Source: CAYVKY01 sp964452115
GTDB lineage: Bacteria > Bacteroidota > Ignavibacteria > Tepidaquicellales > Tepidaquicellaceae
Assembly (NCBI GenBank): GCA_964452115.1
Contig: CAYVKY010000019.1
Span: 1 to 24,068 of the forward strand
DNA: 24,068 nt
Direction: 5' to 3'
This document shows, in pieces, positions 15,186 to 23,366 of this stretch. Below the pieces are notes generated by a model. The model made no database searches, was not told where the DNA came from, and saw nothing but the letters and a program-made list of their open reading frames with translations. The position numbers were made by a program, and so were the translations under genes. Numbering within the stretch: position 1 is the first letter of the stretch; the number at the start of each line of letters is the position of its first letter.

Positions 15186-15575
15186 ATGGAAATCACATTA
15201 GAAGACAAGAAAAAAGTTATAGCAAAATTCGGAAATTACAAAGTAATCACTGACCAGCCGGTAGAAGCAGGCGGAGAAGCCACTGCACCGTCGCCGTTTG
15301 AAATGTTTCTCGTATCAATCGGCACCTGTGCAGGAATTTTTGTGAAGTCATTCTGCGACCAGAGAGGCATTCCGTCCAAAGACATCAAAATAATAGAAAC
15401 ATTCAATTATAATCCTGAAACGCATTTAATCGGAAAAATCAAACTGGACATACAACTTCCGCCCGACTTTCCGGAAAAATATAAATCGGCTGTAATATCT
15501 TCCGCAAATCTCTGCACAGTGAAAAAGCATCTCGCATCTCCCCCCGAGATAGAAGTCACCGCCGACATAAAATAA
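15186..15575 (+). CDS. OsmC/Ohr family protein
   Basis: OsmC-like proteins are small dimeric enzymes; classical members reduce organic hydroperoxides with two cysteines, while others of the family are less well understood. This 129-residue protein shows GGEATAPSPFEMFLVSIGTCAG with Cys48, the second conserved cysteine Cys110 in SSANLCTVKKHL, and an extra Cys57. The ATG at 15186 is chosen over a TTG at 15150 because the TTG sits in the -7 box and would add an untypical basic leader. It is a single-gene unit with its own promoter. The shared operator with otr suggests a link to sulfur or redox metabolism; that is inference. Confidence 0.87.
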   Translation: MEITLEDKKKVIAKFGNYKVITDQPVEAGGEATAPSPFEMFLVSIGTCAGIFVKSFCDQRGIPSKDIKIIETFNYNPETHLIGKIKLDIQLPPDFPEKYKSAVISSANLCTVKKHLASPPEIEVTADIK

Positions 15576-15596
15576 TAAATAATTTGTTTGTTTTTT

Positions 15597-15624
15597 GTAG
15601 AGACAAAGCATGCCTTGTCTCTCA
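15597..15624. repeat. decayed copy of the 28-bp palindrome
   Basis: GTAGAGACAAAGCATGC followed by CTTGTCTCT matches the perfect palindrome at 23952-23979 with three differences, all in the right arm. Both copies are flanked by a T-run before GTAGAGAC (read on the minus strand for the second copy), so the repeat is longer than the palindrome itself. It lies just after the OsmC-like gene and may also act as a transcript end. Confidence 0.75.
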
Positions 15625-15666
15625 ATAAATTATTATTTATTCTGCTACCCAAAGTCTGTAAACATT

Positions 15667-15735
15667 GTAGGGGCGGGGCTCGCCCCCGCCCATTATAGCG
15701 CTTACGCTCAGGGCAGCGGCAAGCGCTACCCCTAC
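15667..15735. repeat. inverted pair of GTAG-headed hairpins (BIME-like)
   Basis: Two 25-nt REP-like hairpins face each other. The plus-strand one (15667-15691) begins GTAGG and has the stem GGGCGGGG/CCCCGCCC. The minus-strand one (15735-15711) begins GTAGG and has the stem GGGTAGCG/CGCTGCCC with one G-T wobble. In addition TAGCGCTT (15696-15703) pairs with AAGCGCTA (15721-15728), and the outer GTAGGGG/CCCCTAC arms pair, so the block can also fold as one branched structure. Inverted REP pairs are the classical BIME arrangement. GC content is far above the surroundings. Confidence 0.75.
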
Positions 15736-15827
15736 TAAAAATGTAAATGGGGAGAACGGGAGAAAGAAAAATTCATTACATTGAAACTGAAATCTAAAGT
15801 TTGTATAATAATGATTATAATTATACT

Positions 15828-17036
15828 ATGAAATATTTTATTTCAGTAATCATATTTTTTACATTTAATTCACTTTTTGCGTACAATGTTGAAGGCAGGC
15901 TGCTGAACGAGAGATATTTTCCTGTGCCGAATGTGCAGATAAGCATCTCTTCGGGAGGAACAGCTGTTACGGATGAAAAAGGAAATTTCAAACTTACGAC
16001 AGGCAAACTTCCGTACAATCTTTTCATTCTGGATAATGACAATTCGCAGGGCGTGCTGTACACCGACCTGTCGAATCTTAATCCCGAACTGATTTTCTTC
16101 GGCTCAACTGCAGCGCGTTCTTCCAATAATGAATTCATAAAAGTATATTTTAATCCGGTTCCGCCGGGCTCATCGGCGATAATTAAATTTGTATCGGATG
16201 AAGTATCATACTGTTCCGATGTAACTGCGCTGCCGGGTGAGAAGTCGAAACCGCTTTCCATTGAATGGCCTGCAGGTCCGAATACGATAAACGGCAGGGT
16301 GATTTATCTTGAAAAAAATCAAACGAATTATACAAAGTATGCGGAAAAAGTGCTCACGGTTTCAAAAGATTTTTATCAGCAATCAATCAGTTTTGATTCG
16401 TCAACATTTTATTCAAAACCGCAGACAGGTACGCTGACTGTATATATGCCCGATGCATCGCTTGACAGGAAGGGCTTTTCCGTGTATGCGGATTTTCTTT
16501 CGCTGCACAGGAATGCCGAACTCACGCTGAATTCAACCGAAGGCGACATCAGATATACGAAAGTTTTAGTGCCGCAAACGCTGCCCCTGGGTTACCGCCT
16601 GAAGGTCAGCAGTTTCGGTTATCTGAAAAACGGTGCAGGCTATGAAACGGTGACATATTCATACCCGGGTTCAACTTTAAAACTTCAGGATGAAGAGCCG
16701 CCGGAGCTAACAGGTCCGCAGGATAAATATTATTTTGTAAATAAAAATACGCTGTTTTCATTTGAAAGGGGCTCCGGTTCGGGGATGTATGTTGTACATT
16801 TTCATTGTTACAATCCTGTCAGTGATTTATATTTGGCAATAAACAGCAGAGAACTGATTTCGCCGATGAAAAACTATCCTGATTTTTTTAAGGGTGTTGA
16901 ATACAGCTGGCAGGTGGTGAAATACACGCCTTACATTTCGGTTGACGATTTTTCGAAGGCAAGGATTTTTTCGAATGACCTCGGATATAAATCGGTGCTG
17001 ACGTCAGAGCTGCGAACTTTCAGAATCGTACCCTGA
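15828..17036 (+). CDS. secreted protein with carboxypeptidase-regulatory-like N-terminal domain
   Basis: A 402-residue protein with a clear signal peptide (MKYFISVIIFFTFNSLFA, cleavage near 18/19). Residues about 19-75 look like a carboxypeptidase regulatory-like or SusC/TonB-type N-terminal beta domain: VEGRLLNERYFPVPNVQISI, then VTDEKGNFKL. The remaining ~320 residues are rich in aromatic and beta-type sequence and I do not recognise them; there is no T9SS tail and no lipobox. The ATG at 15828 is chosen over an upstream TTG at 15801 because it starts the signal peptide directly. It is followed 57 bp later by a lipoprotein gene, so a joint envelope role is possible. Confidence 0.7.
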   Translation: MKYFISVIIFFTFNSLFAYNVEGRLLNERYFPVPNVQISISSGGTAVTDEKGNFKLTTGKLPYNLFILDNDNSQGVLYTDLSNLNPELIFFGSTAARSSNNEFIKVYFNPVPPGSSAIIKFVSDEVSYCSDVTALPGEKSKPLSIEWPAGPNTINGRVIYLEKNQTNYTKYAEKVLTVSKDFYQQSISFDSSTFYSKPQTGTLTVYMPDASLDRKGFSVYADFLSLHRNAELTLNSTEGDIRYTKVLVPQTLPLGYRLKVSSFGYLKNGAGYETVTYSYPGSTLKLQDEEPPELTGPQDKYYFVNKNTLFSFERGSGSGMYVVHFHCYNPVSDLYLAINSRELISPMKNYPDFFKGVEYSWQVVKYTPYISVDDFSKARIFSNDLGYKSVLTSELRTFRIVP

Positions 17037-17093
17037 TGTTTTTATAATTAAAAATTTTTTCTTATATTTACTTACAAATTAAAAATTAAAGTA

Positions 17094-17711
17094 ATGAAAA
17101 AGTTATTAGTTCCAATATTCGCTTTGTTGGTGGTACTTTCATTTTCGGGATGTGCAGGACTTCAGAATGCAATTACAAATGCACAGAGACTCCAGTTTAA
17201 ACTCGGAGGCATTTCAGCATTCACGTTAGCAGGTGTAGGGCTTTCGAATTATACTTCGCTGACAAACATAAATCCTCTTGATTTATTGACATTAACAAAT
17301 TCATTTACAAAAGGACAGCTTCCGGTGAACTTTACGCTTGACCTGATTGCAAAAAATCCGAATGACGGAACGGGCGGCACAACCGAGTCATCCGCAATTA
17401 TCAAACAAATTGACTGGCGTCTGCTGGTTGATGAGCAGGAAACTATCAACGGTGTTGTCGGAAATTCAATCACGATTCCGGGCGTCGGCCAGACGGCAAC
17501 GATTCCTATTCAGATGTCATTTGATCTGATGCAGTTTTTCAAGAACGGACAGCTGAATAATCTGGTTAACCTTGCGATGGCTCTGGGCGGAAAAAATTCA
17601 TCCGCATCGCGCCTCACATTGAAAATAAAACCGACGGTAAGCACTTTTCTCGGACCGATTTCTTATCCGGGAGAGATTAACGTAATTGACAAGGAATTCA
17701 GAGCACAATAG
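17094..17711 (+). CDS. LEA14/WHy-like lipoprotein
   Basis: A 205-residue protein with a lipoprotein signal peptide: LSFSGC with the lipidated Cys at residue 20, followed by Ala-Gly, which would not retain it in the inner membrane by the E. coli Asp rule (that rule may not apply here). The body resembles LEA type 2 (WHy) domains: NPLDLLTLTNSF, LPVNFTLDLIAKNPN, IKQIDWRLLVDEQETINGVV and the central GVGQTATIPIQMSFDL. Such domains occur in stress-related plant proteins and many bacterial lipoproteins of unknown role. The gene ends before a strong terminator, so it closes the transcript that may start with the secreted protein upstream. Confidence 0.78.
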   Translation: MKKLLVPIFALLVVLSFSGCAGLQNAITNAQRLQFKLGGISAFTLAGVGLSNYTSLTNINPLDLLTLTNSFTKGQLPVNFTLDLIAKNPNDGTGGTTESSAIIKQIDWRLLVDEQETINGVVGNSITIPGVGQTATIPIQMSFDLMQFFKNGQLNNLVNLAMALGGKNSSASRLTLKIKPTVSTFLGPISYPGEINVIDKEFRAQ

Positions 17712-17734
17712 GCTTGATTCTTGTCTGCGATTTG

Positions 17735-17773
17735 AAAATTTTACTGCCCTTTGCGGGCAGTAAAATTTTTTTT
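17735..17773 (+). terminator. strong intrinsic terminator
   Basis: A perfect 15-bp stem, AAAATTTTACTGCCC (17735-17749) and GGGCAGTAAAATTTT (17755-17769), surrounds a 5-nt loop and runs into eight consecutive T (17766-17773). It lies 23 bp after the lipoprotein stop and separates it from cysS. The A-run on the other side would also let it work in reverse. Confidence 0.92.
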
Positions 17774-17823
17774 GCCTTTTATTAGTTATCAATTATGAAA
17801 ATATTTACGGATAAATTATACCT

Positions 17824-19236
17824 ATGAACAAAATTATTTTTTACAACACGCTGACCAGAAAGAAAGAACAATTCGAACCCATCCACAAGGAAATGGCGTC
17901 GGTTTATTGCTGCGGTCCCACGGTTTATAACTTTGCACACATCGGAAATTTGCGCTCATATTTTTTTGAAGATATTCTCAAGCGCGTGCTGCAATTCAAT
18001 GACTACGATGTAATTCATATAATGAATATTACGGACGTCGGGCATCTCGTTTCGGATTCGGATGAAGGCGAAGACAAAATGGAAAAAGGCGCCGAAAGGG
18101 AAGGCAAGTCGGTTTGGGATATTGCCGCATTTTACACCGAAGCATTTCAGAAAGATATTGAAGCGATGAACATACTGCCGCCTACTCACTGGTGCAAAGC
18201 AACGGATAATATTCAGGAGCAGATTGACCTGATAAAGTGCCTGGAAAATAAAGGTATGACGTACTTTACTTCAGACGGAGTTTACTATGACACTTCAAAA
18301 TTCCCGGATTACGGAAAAATGGCGCTGCTAAATATAGAGGGACTTCAGGAAGGCAAGCGTGTGGAATTTACAGATGAAAAGAAAAATAAAACGGATTTTG
18401 CATTATGGAAATTTTCGCCGAAGAATCAGAAAAGGGCGATGGAATGGGACTCTCCGTGGGGCGTGGGATTTCCCGGCTGGCACGTTGAATGTTCCGCGAT
18501 GAGTATGAAGTATTTAGGAAAAACATTTGACATACACTGCGGAGGCGTTGACCATATTCCGATTCATCATACAAATGAGATAGCGCAGTCCGAAGCATGC
18601 ACCGGACAGAAGTTTGTAAATTACTGGCTGCACGGTGAATTTCTGATTGAAGAAAAAGGCAAGATGTCAAAATCCGCAGGGGAATTTCTCCGCCTGAAGA
18701 CGCTTGTGGATAAAGGATATTCGCCTCTGGATTACAGATATTTTCTGCTGCTTACGCATTACAGAAAGAAAATAAAATTTTCATTCGACAACCTCGATGC
18801 CGCAAGAAACGGATACAACAACATGAAAACCAGAATTGCGGAAATTTATAAAGAAGCAGGAGGCATTCCCGTCAGTCCGCTTTATCAGGGCAGGCAATCC
18901 GAATACAAATATAAATTCACCGAAGCGGTGAATGATGACCTTAACGTTTCGGAAGGACTTGCGATTTTCTGGGAAGTGCTGAAGGATGATGAGCTTGAGG
19001 CAGGCGAAAAACTGAATCTCGCTTATGATTTTGACCAAGTGTTCGGACTCAACCTTATAGACGTGAAACCCGATGAAAAAGAAATTCCAACGGAAATTTC
19101 CGAACTCGCCGAAAAGAGAATTCAGGCAAAGAAGGAAAAGAATTTTTCACTGGCAGATGAACTTCGGGAAAAAATAAAGTCGTACGGATATGAAGTGCTC
19201 GATACAAAACTCGGTTACGAATTAAAAAAAATATAA
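17824..19236 (+). CDS. cysS: cysteine--tRNA ligase
   Basis: Class I aminoacyl-tRNA synthetase charging tRNA-Cys. The 470-residue protein has the HIGH-type motif as HIGN (39-42) in FAHIGNLRSYFFED and the KMSKS motif at 280-284. The zinc site that selects cysteine is intact: Cys30 (CCGPTVYN), Cys223 (GWHVECSAM), His248 and Glu252 (IHHTNEIAQSE). The C-terminal anticodon-binding part ends with RIQAKKEKNFSLADELREKIKSYG, a standard family ending. Length is normal. Its stop codon directly abuts the ATG of the next gene. Confidence 0.97.
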   Translation: MNKIIFYNTLTRKKEQFEPIHKEMASVYCCGPTVYNFAHIGNLRSYFFEDILKRVLQFNDYDVIHIMNITDVGHLVSDSDEGEDKMEKGAEREGKSVWDIAAFYTEAFQKDIEAMNILPPTHWCKATDNIQEQIDLIKCLENKGMTYFTSDGVYYDTSKFPDYGKMALLNIEGLQEGKRVEFTDEKKNKTDFALWKFSPKNQKRAMEWDSPWGVGFPGWHVECSAMSMKYLGKTFDIHCGGVDHIPIHHTNEIAQSEACTGQKFVNYWLHGEFLIEEKGKMSKSAGEFLRLKTLVDKGYSPLDYRYFLLLTHYRKKIKFSFDNLDAARNGYNNMKTRIAEIYKEAGGIPVSPLYQGRQSEYKYKFTEAVNDDLNVSEGLAIFWEVLKDDELEAGEKLNLAYDFDQVFGLNLIDVKPDEKEIPTEISELAEKRIQAKKEKNFSLADELREKIKSYGYEVLDTKLGYELKKI

Positions 19237-20187
19237 ATGAACCGTATTACAGAACTCTTTAAAATAAAATATCCCATCATACAGGCGGGGATGGTATGGT
19301 GCTCGGGATATAAACTTGCATCCGCAGTCAGCAACAGCGGCGGGCTCGGACTTCTGGGTGCGGGCTCAATGACCCCGGACCTGCTGGAGTATCATATAAC
19401 CAAATGCAAAGAGGCAACCGGTAAACCTTTCGGTGTAAATCTGCCGCTGCTTTATTCACACACCGAAGAGCATCTTGAAATTATTCTGCGTACGGGTGTG
19501 AAAATTGTTTTTACATCTGCGGGCAATCCTGCAAAATACACTTCGCTTCTGAAAAAAAGCGGCATCACGGTTGTTCACGTGATTGCAAATAAAAAGTTCG
19601 CTCAGAAAGCTATGGATGCGGGAGTTGATGCACTGGTCGCCGAAGGATTTGAAGCGGGCGGACACGACGGCGTAGAAGAAACCACTACAATGGTTTTGAT
19701 TCCGCTTATCAGGGAAATTGTCAATCTGCCGCTGCTTGCAGCAGGCGGCATATCATCAGGCAGGGCGATGCTTGCGGCTATGGCGTTAGGTGCGGACGGA
19801 GTCCAGATCGGTTCGCTTTTTGCTGCCTCTGAAGAATCATCGGCGCATATAAATTTCAAGAAAAAAATTATTGAATCCGGAGACGGCGAAACTGCACTCG
19901 TGCTGAAGAAACTCGTGCCCGTCAGAATGCTCAAAAATAAATTTTACGACAAGATTCAGCAGGCAGAAAGCCGCGGTGCAGAAAGGGATGAACTCTCGGT
20001 GCTGCTTGGCAGAGGCAGGTCCCGTTTGGGAATTTTTGAAGGAAATCTCGATGACGGGGAACTGGAAATAGGACAGGTATCGGCGCTTGTAAAGGATATA
20101 AAACCTGCATCGGAAATTATGAAAGATATTATTTCGGAATACAATTCAGTACGAATTAAAATATCAAACGAAGAAAATAAATTGTAA
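19237..20187 (+). CDS. nitronate monooxygenase / FabK-like FMN oxidoreductase
   Basis: An FMN-binding TIM barrel of 316 residues in the nitronate monooxygenase / enoyl-ACP reductase II superfamily. Visible signatures: PIIQAGMVWCSGYKLASAVS, SGGLGLLGAG, GKPFGVNLPLL, AEGFEAGGHDG with the active-site His143, LLAAGGISSGRAML and GADGVQIGS. The C-terminal GQVSALVKDIKPASEIMKDI resembles the ending of FabK. By sequence alone I cannot decide between nitronate oxidation and enoyl-ACP reduction; no fatty-acid genes are nearby. It begins on the base after the cysS stop, so the two are co-transcribed, with no obvious functional link. Confidence 0.85.
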   Translation: MNRITELFKIKYPIIQAGMVWCSGYKLASAVSNSGGLGLLGAGSMTPDLLEYHITKCKEATGKPFGVNLPLLYSHTEEHLEIILRTGVKIVFTSAGNPAKYTSLLKKSGITVVHVIANKKFAQKAMDAGVDALVAEGFEAGGHDGVEETTTMVLIPLIREIVNLPLLAAGGISSGRAMLAAMALGADGVQIGSLFAASEESSAHINFKKKIIESGDGETALVLKKLVPVRMLKNKFYDKIQQAESRGAERDELSVLLGRGRSRLGIFEGNLDDGELEIGQVSALVKDIKPASEIMKDIISEYNSVRIKISNEENKL

Positions 20188-20200
20188 AAGTTTCTACGCA

Positions 20201-20279
20201 GATGCTATAATTATGCCACTCCTCCGGAGTTTAATAGCGAATATGCTTTGATGCTACAATTATGTCACTCCTCCGGAGT
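20201..20279 (+). repeat. pair of 30-bp direct repeats with CTCC-TCC-GGAG palindrome
   Basis: The 30-bp units at 20201-20230 and 20250-20279 start GATGCTA and differ at two positions. Each ends in the hairpin ACTCC-TCC-GGAGT, extended by one pair in the second copy. They are separated by 19 bp and lie between two convergent genes. Two copies with unlike spacing do not make a CRISPR array. Confidence 0.85.
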
Positions 20280-20310
20280 GAAAATTCTTTATTGCGATGG
20301 GAAAAAGTTG

Positions 20311-20387
20311 TCCTCACCGCGTAGCGGTGAAATGTTTGTAGCACCTGGTTGTATTTTTTTTATATACCCCGTAGGGGTTTGACGTTT
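20311..20387 (-). repeat. composite palindromic repeat, copy B
   Basis: Minus-strand copy of the element at 62-139. Here both palindromes are near perfect: CACCGC-GTA-GCGGTG (20315-20329) and ACCCC-GTA-GGGGT (20366-20378). The shared middle GTGCTACAAACATTTCACCG (minus strand) matches the other copies. The spacer between the palindromes is the variable part, AT-rich in all three. It sits in the 241-bp space between convergent genes. Confidence 0.8.
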
Positions 20388-20428
20388 TACTCATCTGAAC
20401 GGCAATGAGAGAAATGGTTTATTCTTAT

Positions 20429-21766
20429 TTATAGATTATAATCTTTCAGTTTTTTGGCGAGAGTCTTTCTGTTGATTTTCAGGATTTCGGCGGCTTTGAG
20501 TTTATTGCCGTTAGTTTTTTCAAGCACACGAATAATATATTTCATCTCAAGTTCATCAAGTGACACGTTATCAGTTTCCGATACTATGTCCATCATCTGA
20601 GCGGAATTATTCAGTCTCAGGCTGCTTTCGGTAATACGGTTTTCCTGTGAAACCAGCACTGCCTGTTCGAGAATATTTTCTAATTCGCGTATATTACCTT
20701 TAAAATTGTAATTGTTTATCTGATTCAGAGCCTCGGTTGATATAGTAATATTTTTGTTGAATTTTACAGACAGCCTTTTTAAATAATTAAAAACGAGAAG
20801 GGGAATGTCTTCCTTCCTTTCGCTAAGGGGCGGCAGGTTAATTGTTGTAGTTGCGATGCGGTAAAATAAATCTTCCCTGAATTTATTTTCTTTTATAAGG
20901 TCAAAAATATTTTTATTTGTAGCCGAAATAAGTCTCACATTCACTTTTGTCACCTTATCGCTTCCGAGAGGTTTGATTTCCCAGTTCTCAATCACGCGCA
21001 GCAGTTTTGCCTGAAGCATATACGGCATCTCGCCGATTTCATCAAGAAAAAGCGTTCCGTTATTTGCCTGCTCAAATACTCCCTTGTAATTATTAATTGC
21101 CCCTGTAAATGCGCCTTTGATATGGCCGAAAAGTTCGCTCTCAAGCAGGTTTTCTGGAATTGCGGAGCAGTTTATCGCTACAAAATTTTTGTCTTTGCGG
21201 TCGCTTTCCGAATGTATCGCCCTTGCAACAAGTTCCTTGCCCGTACCGCTTTGTCCCTGAATCAGCACATTCACATTCACTTTGCCGACATTTCTGATAT
21301 ACTCAAAAACTTCAATCATTTTCTTGCTCTTACCAATCATATTGTGAAACACATTCTCGTTTTCAATGATGTTTTTCAGGTTATAAATTTCATCCGACAT
21401 TCTGATTTTTTCATCCGCCTTCTGCACTTTAATCAGAAATTCATCCATATTAAAAGGTTTATTCACATAGTCGAATGCACCGTTTTTCATCGAATCAACA
21501 GCTGATGTAATAGAGCCGTATCCCGTAATCATAATGAATAATGATTTTTCAGGAGTGATTTTCAGCAGGTCCATTCCCGAAAGTCCCGGCATCTGAAGGT
21601 CTGATATTATTATGTTATATTCTCCCGTGATTATTGCATCCTTTGCGAGTATACTGTCATTGAATTCCGTAACGCTGTAGCCCTTTTTATTAAGCACTTT
21701 CGCGAGTATCTGTGTCGAATTTATTTCGTCATCAACAATTAAAACCTTGAGCTTATTTGCTGCCAT
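20429..21766 (-). CDS. sigma-54-dependent response regulator, NtrC/AtoC family
   Basis: A 445-residue activator with three modules. The receiver domain (about 5-115) has the acidic pocket Asp12/Asp13, phosphorylation site Asp56 (IIISDLQMPG), Thr81 and Lys103. The AAA+ domain (about 142-372) has Walker A GQSGTGKE (171-178), the sigma-54 contact loop GAFTGA (218-223), and Walker B TLFLDE (238-243). A Fis-type HTH closes the protein (about 404-445, KLKAAEILKINRKTLAKKL). All key residues are intact, so it should be phosphorylated and open sigma-54 promoters. No histidine kinase is adjacent, so it is an orphan here; it diverges from glgA. I found no clear sigma-54 promoter in the window. Confidence 0.95.
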   Translation of the reverse strand: MAANKLKVLIVDDEINSTQILAKVLNKKGYSVTEFNDSILAKDAIITGEYNIIISDLQMPGLSGMDLLKITPEKSLFIMITGYGSITSAVDSMKNGAFDYVNKPFNMDEFLIKVQKADEKIRMSDEIYNLKNIIENENVFHNMIGKSKKMIEVFEYIRNVGKVNVNVLIQGQSGTGKELVARAIHSESDRKDKNFVAINCSAIPENLLESELFGHIKGAFTGAINNYKGVFEQANNGTLFLDEIGEMPYMLQAKLLRVIENWEIKPLGSDKVTKVNVRLISATNKNIFDLIKENKFREDLFYRIATTTINLPPLSERKEDIPLLVFNYLKRLSVKFNKNITISTEALNQINNYNFKGNIRELENILEQAVLVSQENRITESSLRLNNSAQMMDIVSETDNVSLDELEMKYIIRVLEKTNGNKLKAAEILKINRKTLAKKLKDYNL

Positions 21767-21826
21767 TAATGATTAAATTTTTATAAAAATAAAGTCTATA
21801 TCATGGTAAGTATATAAATTATTATA

Positions 21827-21857
21827 TTGAAAGTCAAAGCATTAAAAGTTAAATTTG
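21827..21857 (+). promoter_or_regulatory. Bacteroidota-type promoter for glgA
   Basis: TTG at 21827-21829 and TAAATTTG at 21850-21857 are separated by 20 bp, fitting the TTG / TAnnTTTG consensus for the primary sigma factor of this phylum. The box ends 18 bp before the glgA ATG, implying a short leader. This is the only promoter in the window where both elements were found at proper spacing. Confidence 0.55.
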
Positions 21858-21875
21858 TATAAATTAAATTCTTAG

Positions 21876-23354
21876 ATGAAAAAGGAATATAAAGTTCTTT
21901 TTGTAACAAGTGAAGTGTTTCCGTATTCGAAAACCGGGGGGCTGGCAGATGTGTCAAACTCCCTGCCGCGTTCACTTAATGCATTAAAAAATGAAGTCAG
22001 AATAATTTCTCCGAAATATGGTCCGCTTGATGAAAGGCGTCTTCAGATACACGAAATAAAGCGTCTGAAAGACCTGAAGATGAACATGAATGGCGTGCAA
22101 AAGCGCTTCAGCATTAAATCTTCCTTCATTCACGGAAAAAATACGAAGGCTCAGATTTACCTTCTGGAGAATAATGATTTTTTTAAGAACAAAGGTATTT
22201 ATTACAATCCAAGAACAAAAAAGGAATTTTCCAACAACGACGAGCGTTTCCTTTTCTTCTCGAAAACCGTTCTCGAAATTCTGGAAATTCTGCAATGGGA
22301 GCCCGATGTGATTCATTGCAACGACTGGCAAACGGCTCTGATACCCGCGCTTCTGAAAACGGTGTATAAGGATAATCCTCATATCAACCGCATCAAAACA
22401 GTTCTGACAATTCACAATCTTGCAAAACAGGGAATTTTCGGAAAGAATACATTCAAGATGACGGGACTGCCCGAAAGTGTTTTTGAAGAGCAGTCAAAAA
22501 ACCAAAACGGAAAATTTAATTTTCTTAAAACAGGTTTATTGTATGCGGATAAAATCACAACCGTCAGTCCGACATTTGCAAAGGAAATTACAGCGGATAA
22601 GGAACTCAATAAAGGCATCGACGATGTGATTTCAAAGCGCAAAAAAGATTTTGTCGGTATTCTCAGCGGAATTGATTATATGCAATGGAGTCCGTCGGTT
22701 GATAAAATAATTGATTACAGATACACTCATCAGGAAATTCCGTTAAAGTATGAAAATAAACGCGAACTGCTGAACCGCTTCGGGCACGAATATAATGAAG
22801 ATGTACCGCTAATCGGAATGATAACGCGCCTTGATGACCAGAAAGGATTTGACCTCGTGCTGGAGATACTTCCGAAACTGCTGAAAGAAAATGTAAAGAT
22901 GATAATTCTCGGTCAGGGTGAAGAAACATATCAGAAAAGTCTGATGAAAGCCAAAAAGCAGTTTGAAAAAAATCTGATAGTGCACATCGGATTCAACGAA
23001 GACCTCGCGCACCAAATCGAAGCAGGCGCAGATATGCTTTTGATGCCGTCAAAATATGAACCTTGCGGATACAATCAGCTGTACAGTCTGAGTTACGGCA
23101 CAGTACCGGTCGTTCGCAAAACGGGCGGTCTCGCAGACACGATAATTAACTATACAAAACCCGAAGGCACGGGATTTTTCTTTGAAAAATATGATGCAGG
23201 CGAATTTCTGAAAGCAATCAAAGCGGCGATAAATGTTTACAAAACGGATAAGCAGAAATGGTACACGCTGATGAGAAACGGCATGGCGCAGGACTATTCG
23301 TGGAAGTCATCCGCTCAGAAATATATGGACTTGTACAAAACAATTTCGGGTTAA
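21876..23354 (+). CDS. glgA: glycogen/starch synthase GlgA
   Basis: GT5-family glycosyltransferase that extends alpha-1,4-glucan from ADP-glucose. The 492-residue protein has the donor-binding KTGGLADVSNSLP (residues 19-31), DVIHCNDWQTALIP, TVLTIHNLAKQGIF, the GILSGIDYMQWSP linker, LIGMITRLDDQKGFDL and the C-terminal catalytic signature MPSKYEPCGYNQLYSLSYGTVPVVRKTGGLADTI. Both Rossmann halves are complete and length is normal. Other glycogen genes (glgB, glgC) are not in the window. It has its own promoter and is followed after 12 bp by a phosphatase gene. Confidence 0.95.
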   Translation: MKKEYKVLFVTSEVFPYSKTGGLADVSNSLPRSLNALKNEVRIISPKYGPLDERRLQIHEIKRLKDLKMNMNGVQKRFSIKSSFIHGKNTKAQIYLLENNDFFKNKGIYYNPRTKKEFSNNDERFLFFSKTVLEILEILQWEPDVIHCNDWQTALIPALLKTVYKDNPHINRIKTVLTIHNLAKQGIFGKNTFKMTGLPESVFEEQSKNQNGKFNFLKTGLLYADKITTVSPTFAKEITADKELNKGIDDVISKRKKDFVGILSGIDYMQWSPSVDKIIDYRYTHQEIPLKYENKRELLNRFGHEYNEDVPLIGMITRLDDQKGFDLVLEILPKLLKENVKMIILGQGEETYQKSLMKAKKQFEKNLIVHIGFNEDLAHQIEAGADMLLMPSKYEPCGYNQLYSLSYGTVPVVRKTGGLADTIINYTKPEGTGFFFEKYDAGEFLKAIKAAINVYKTDKQKWYTLMRNGMAQDYSWKSSAQKYMDLYKTISG

Positions 23355-23366
23355 AAGTATTCAAAA

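Noticed and set aside
20201..20279. Direct repeats resembling the start of a CRISPR array
   Set aside because: Only two copies, a 19-bp spacer, and no cas genes; the unit holds a REP-like hairpin.
20429..21766. Search for a sigma-54 promoter served by the NtrC-like regulator
   Set aside because: No intergenic GG-N10-GC match with the TGGCAC/TTGC context was found by eye; weak TGGCA/TTGC pairs lie inside coding regions with wrong spacing.
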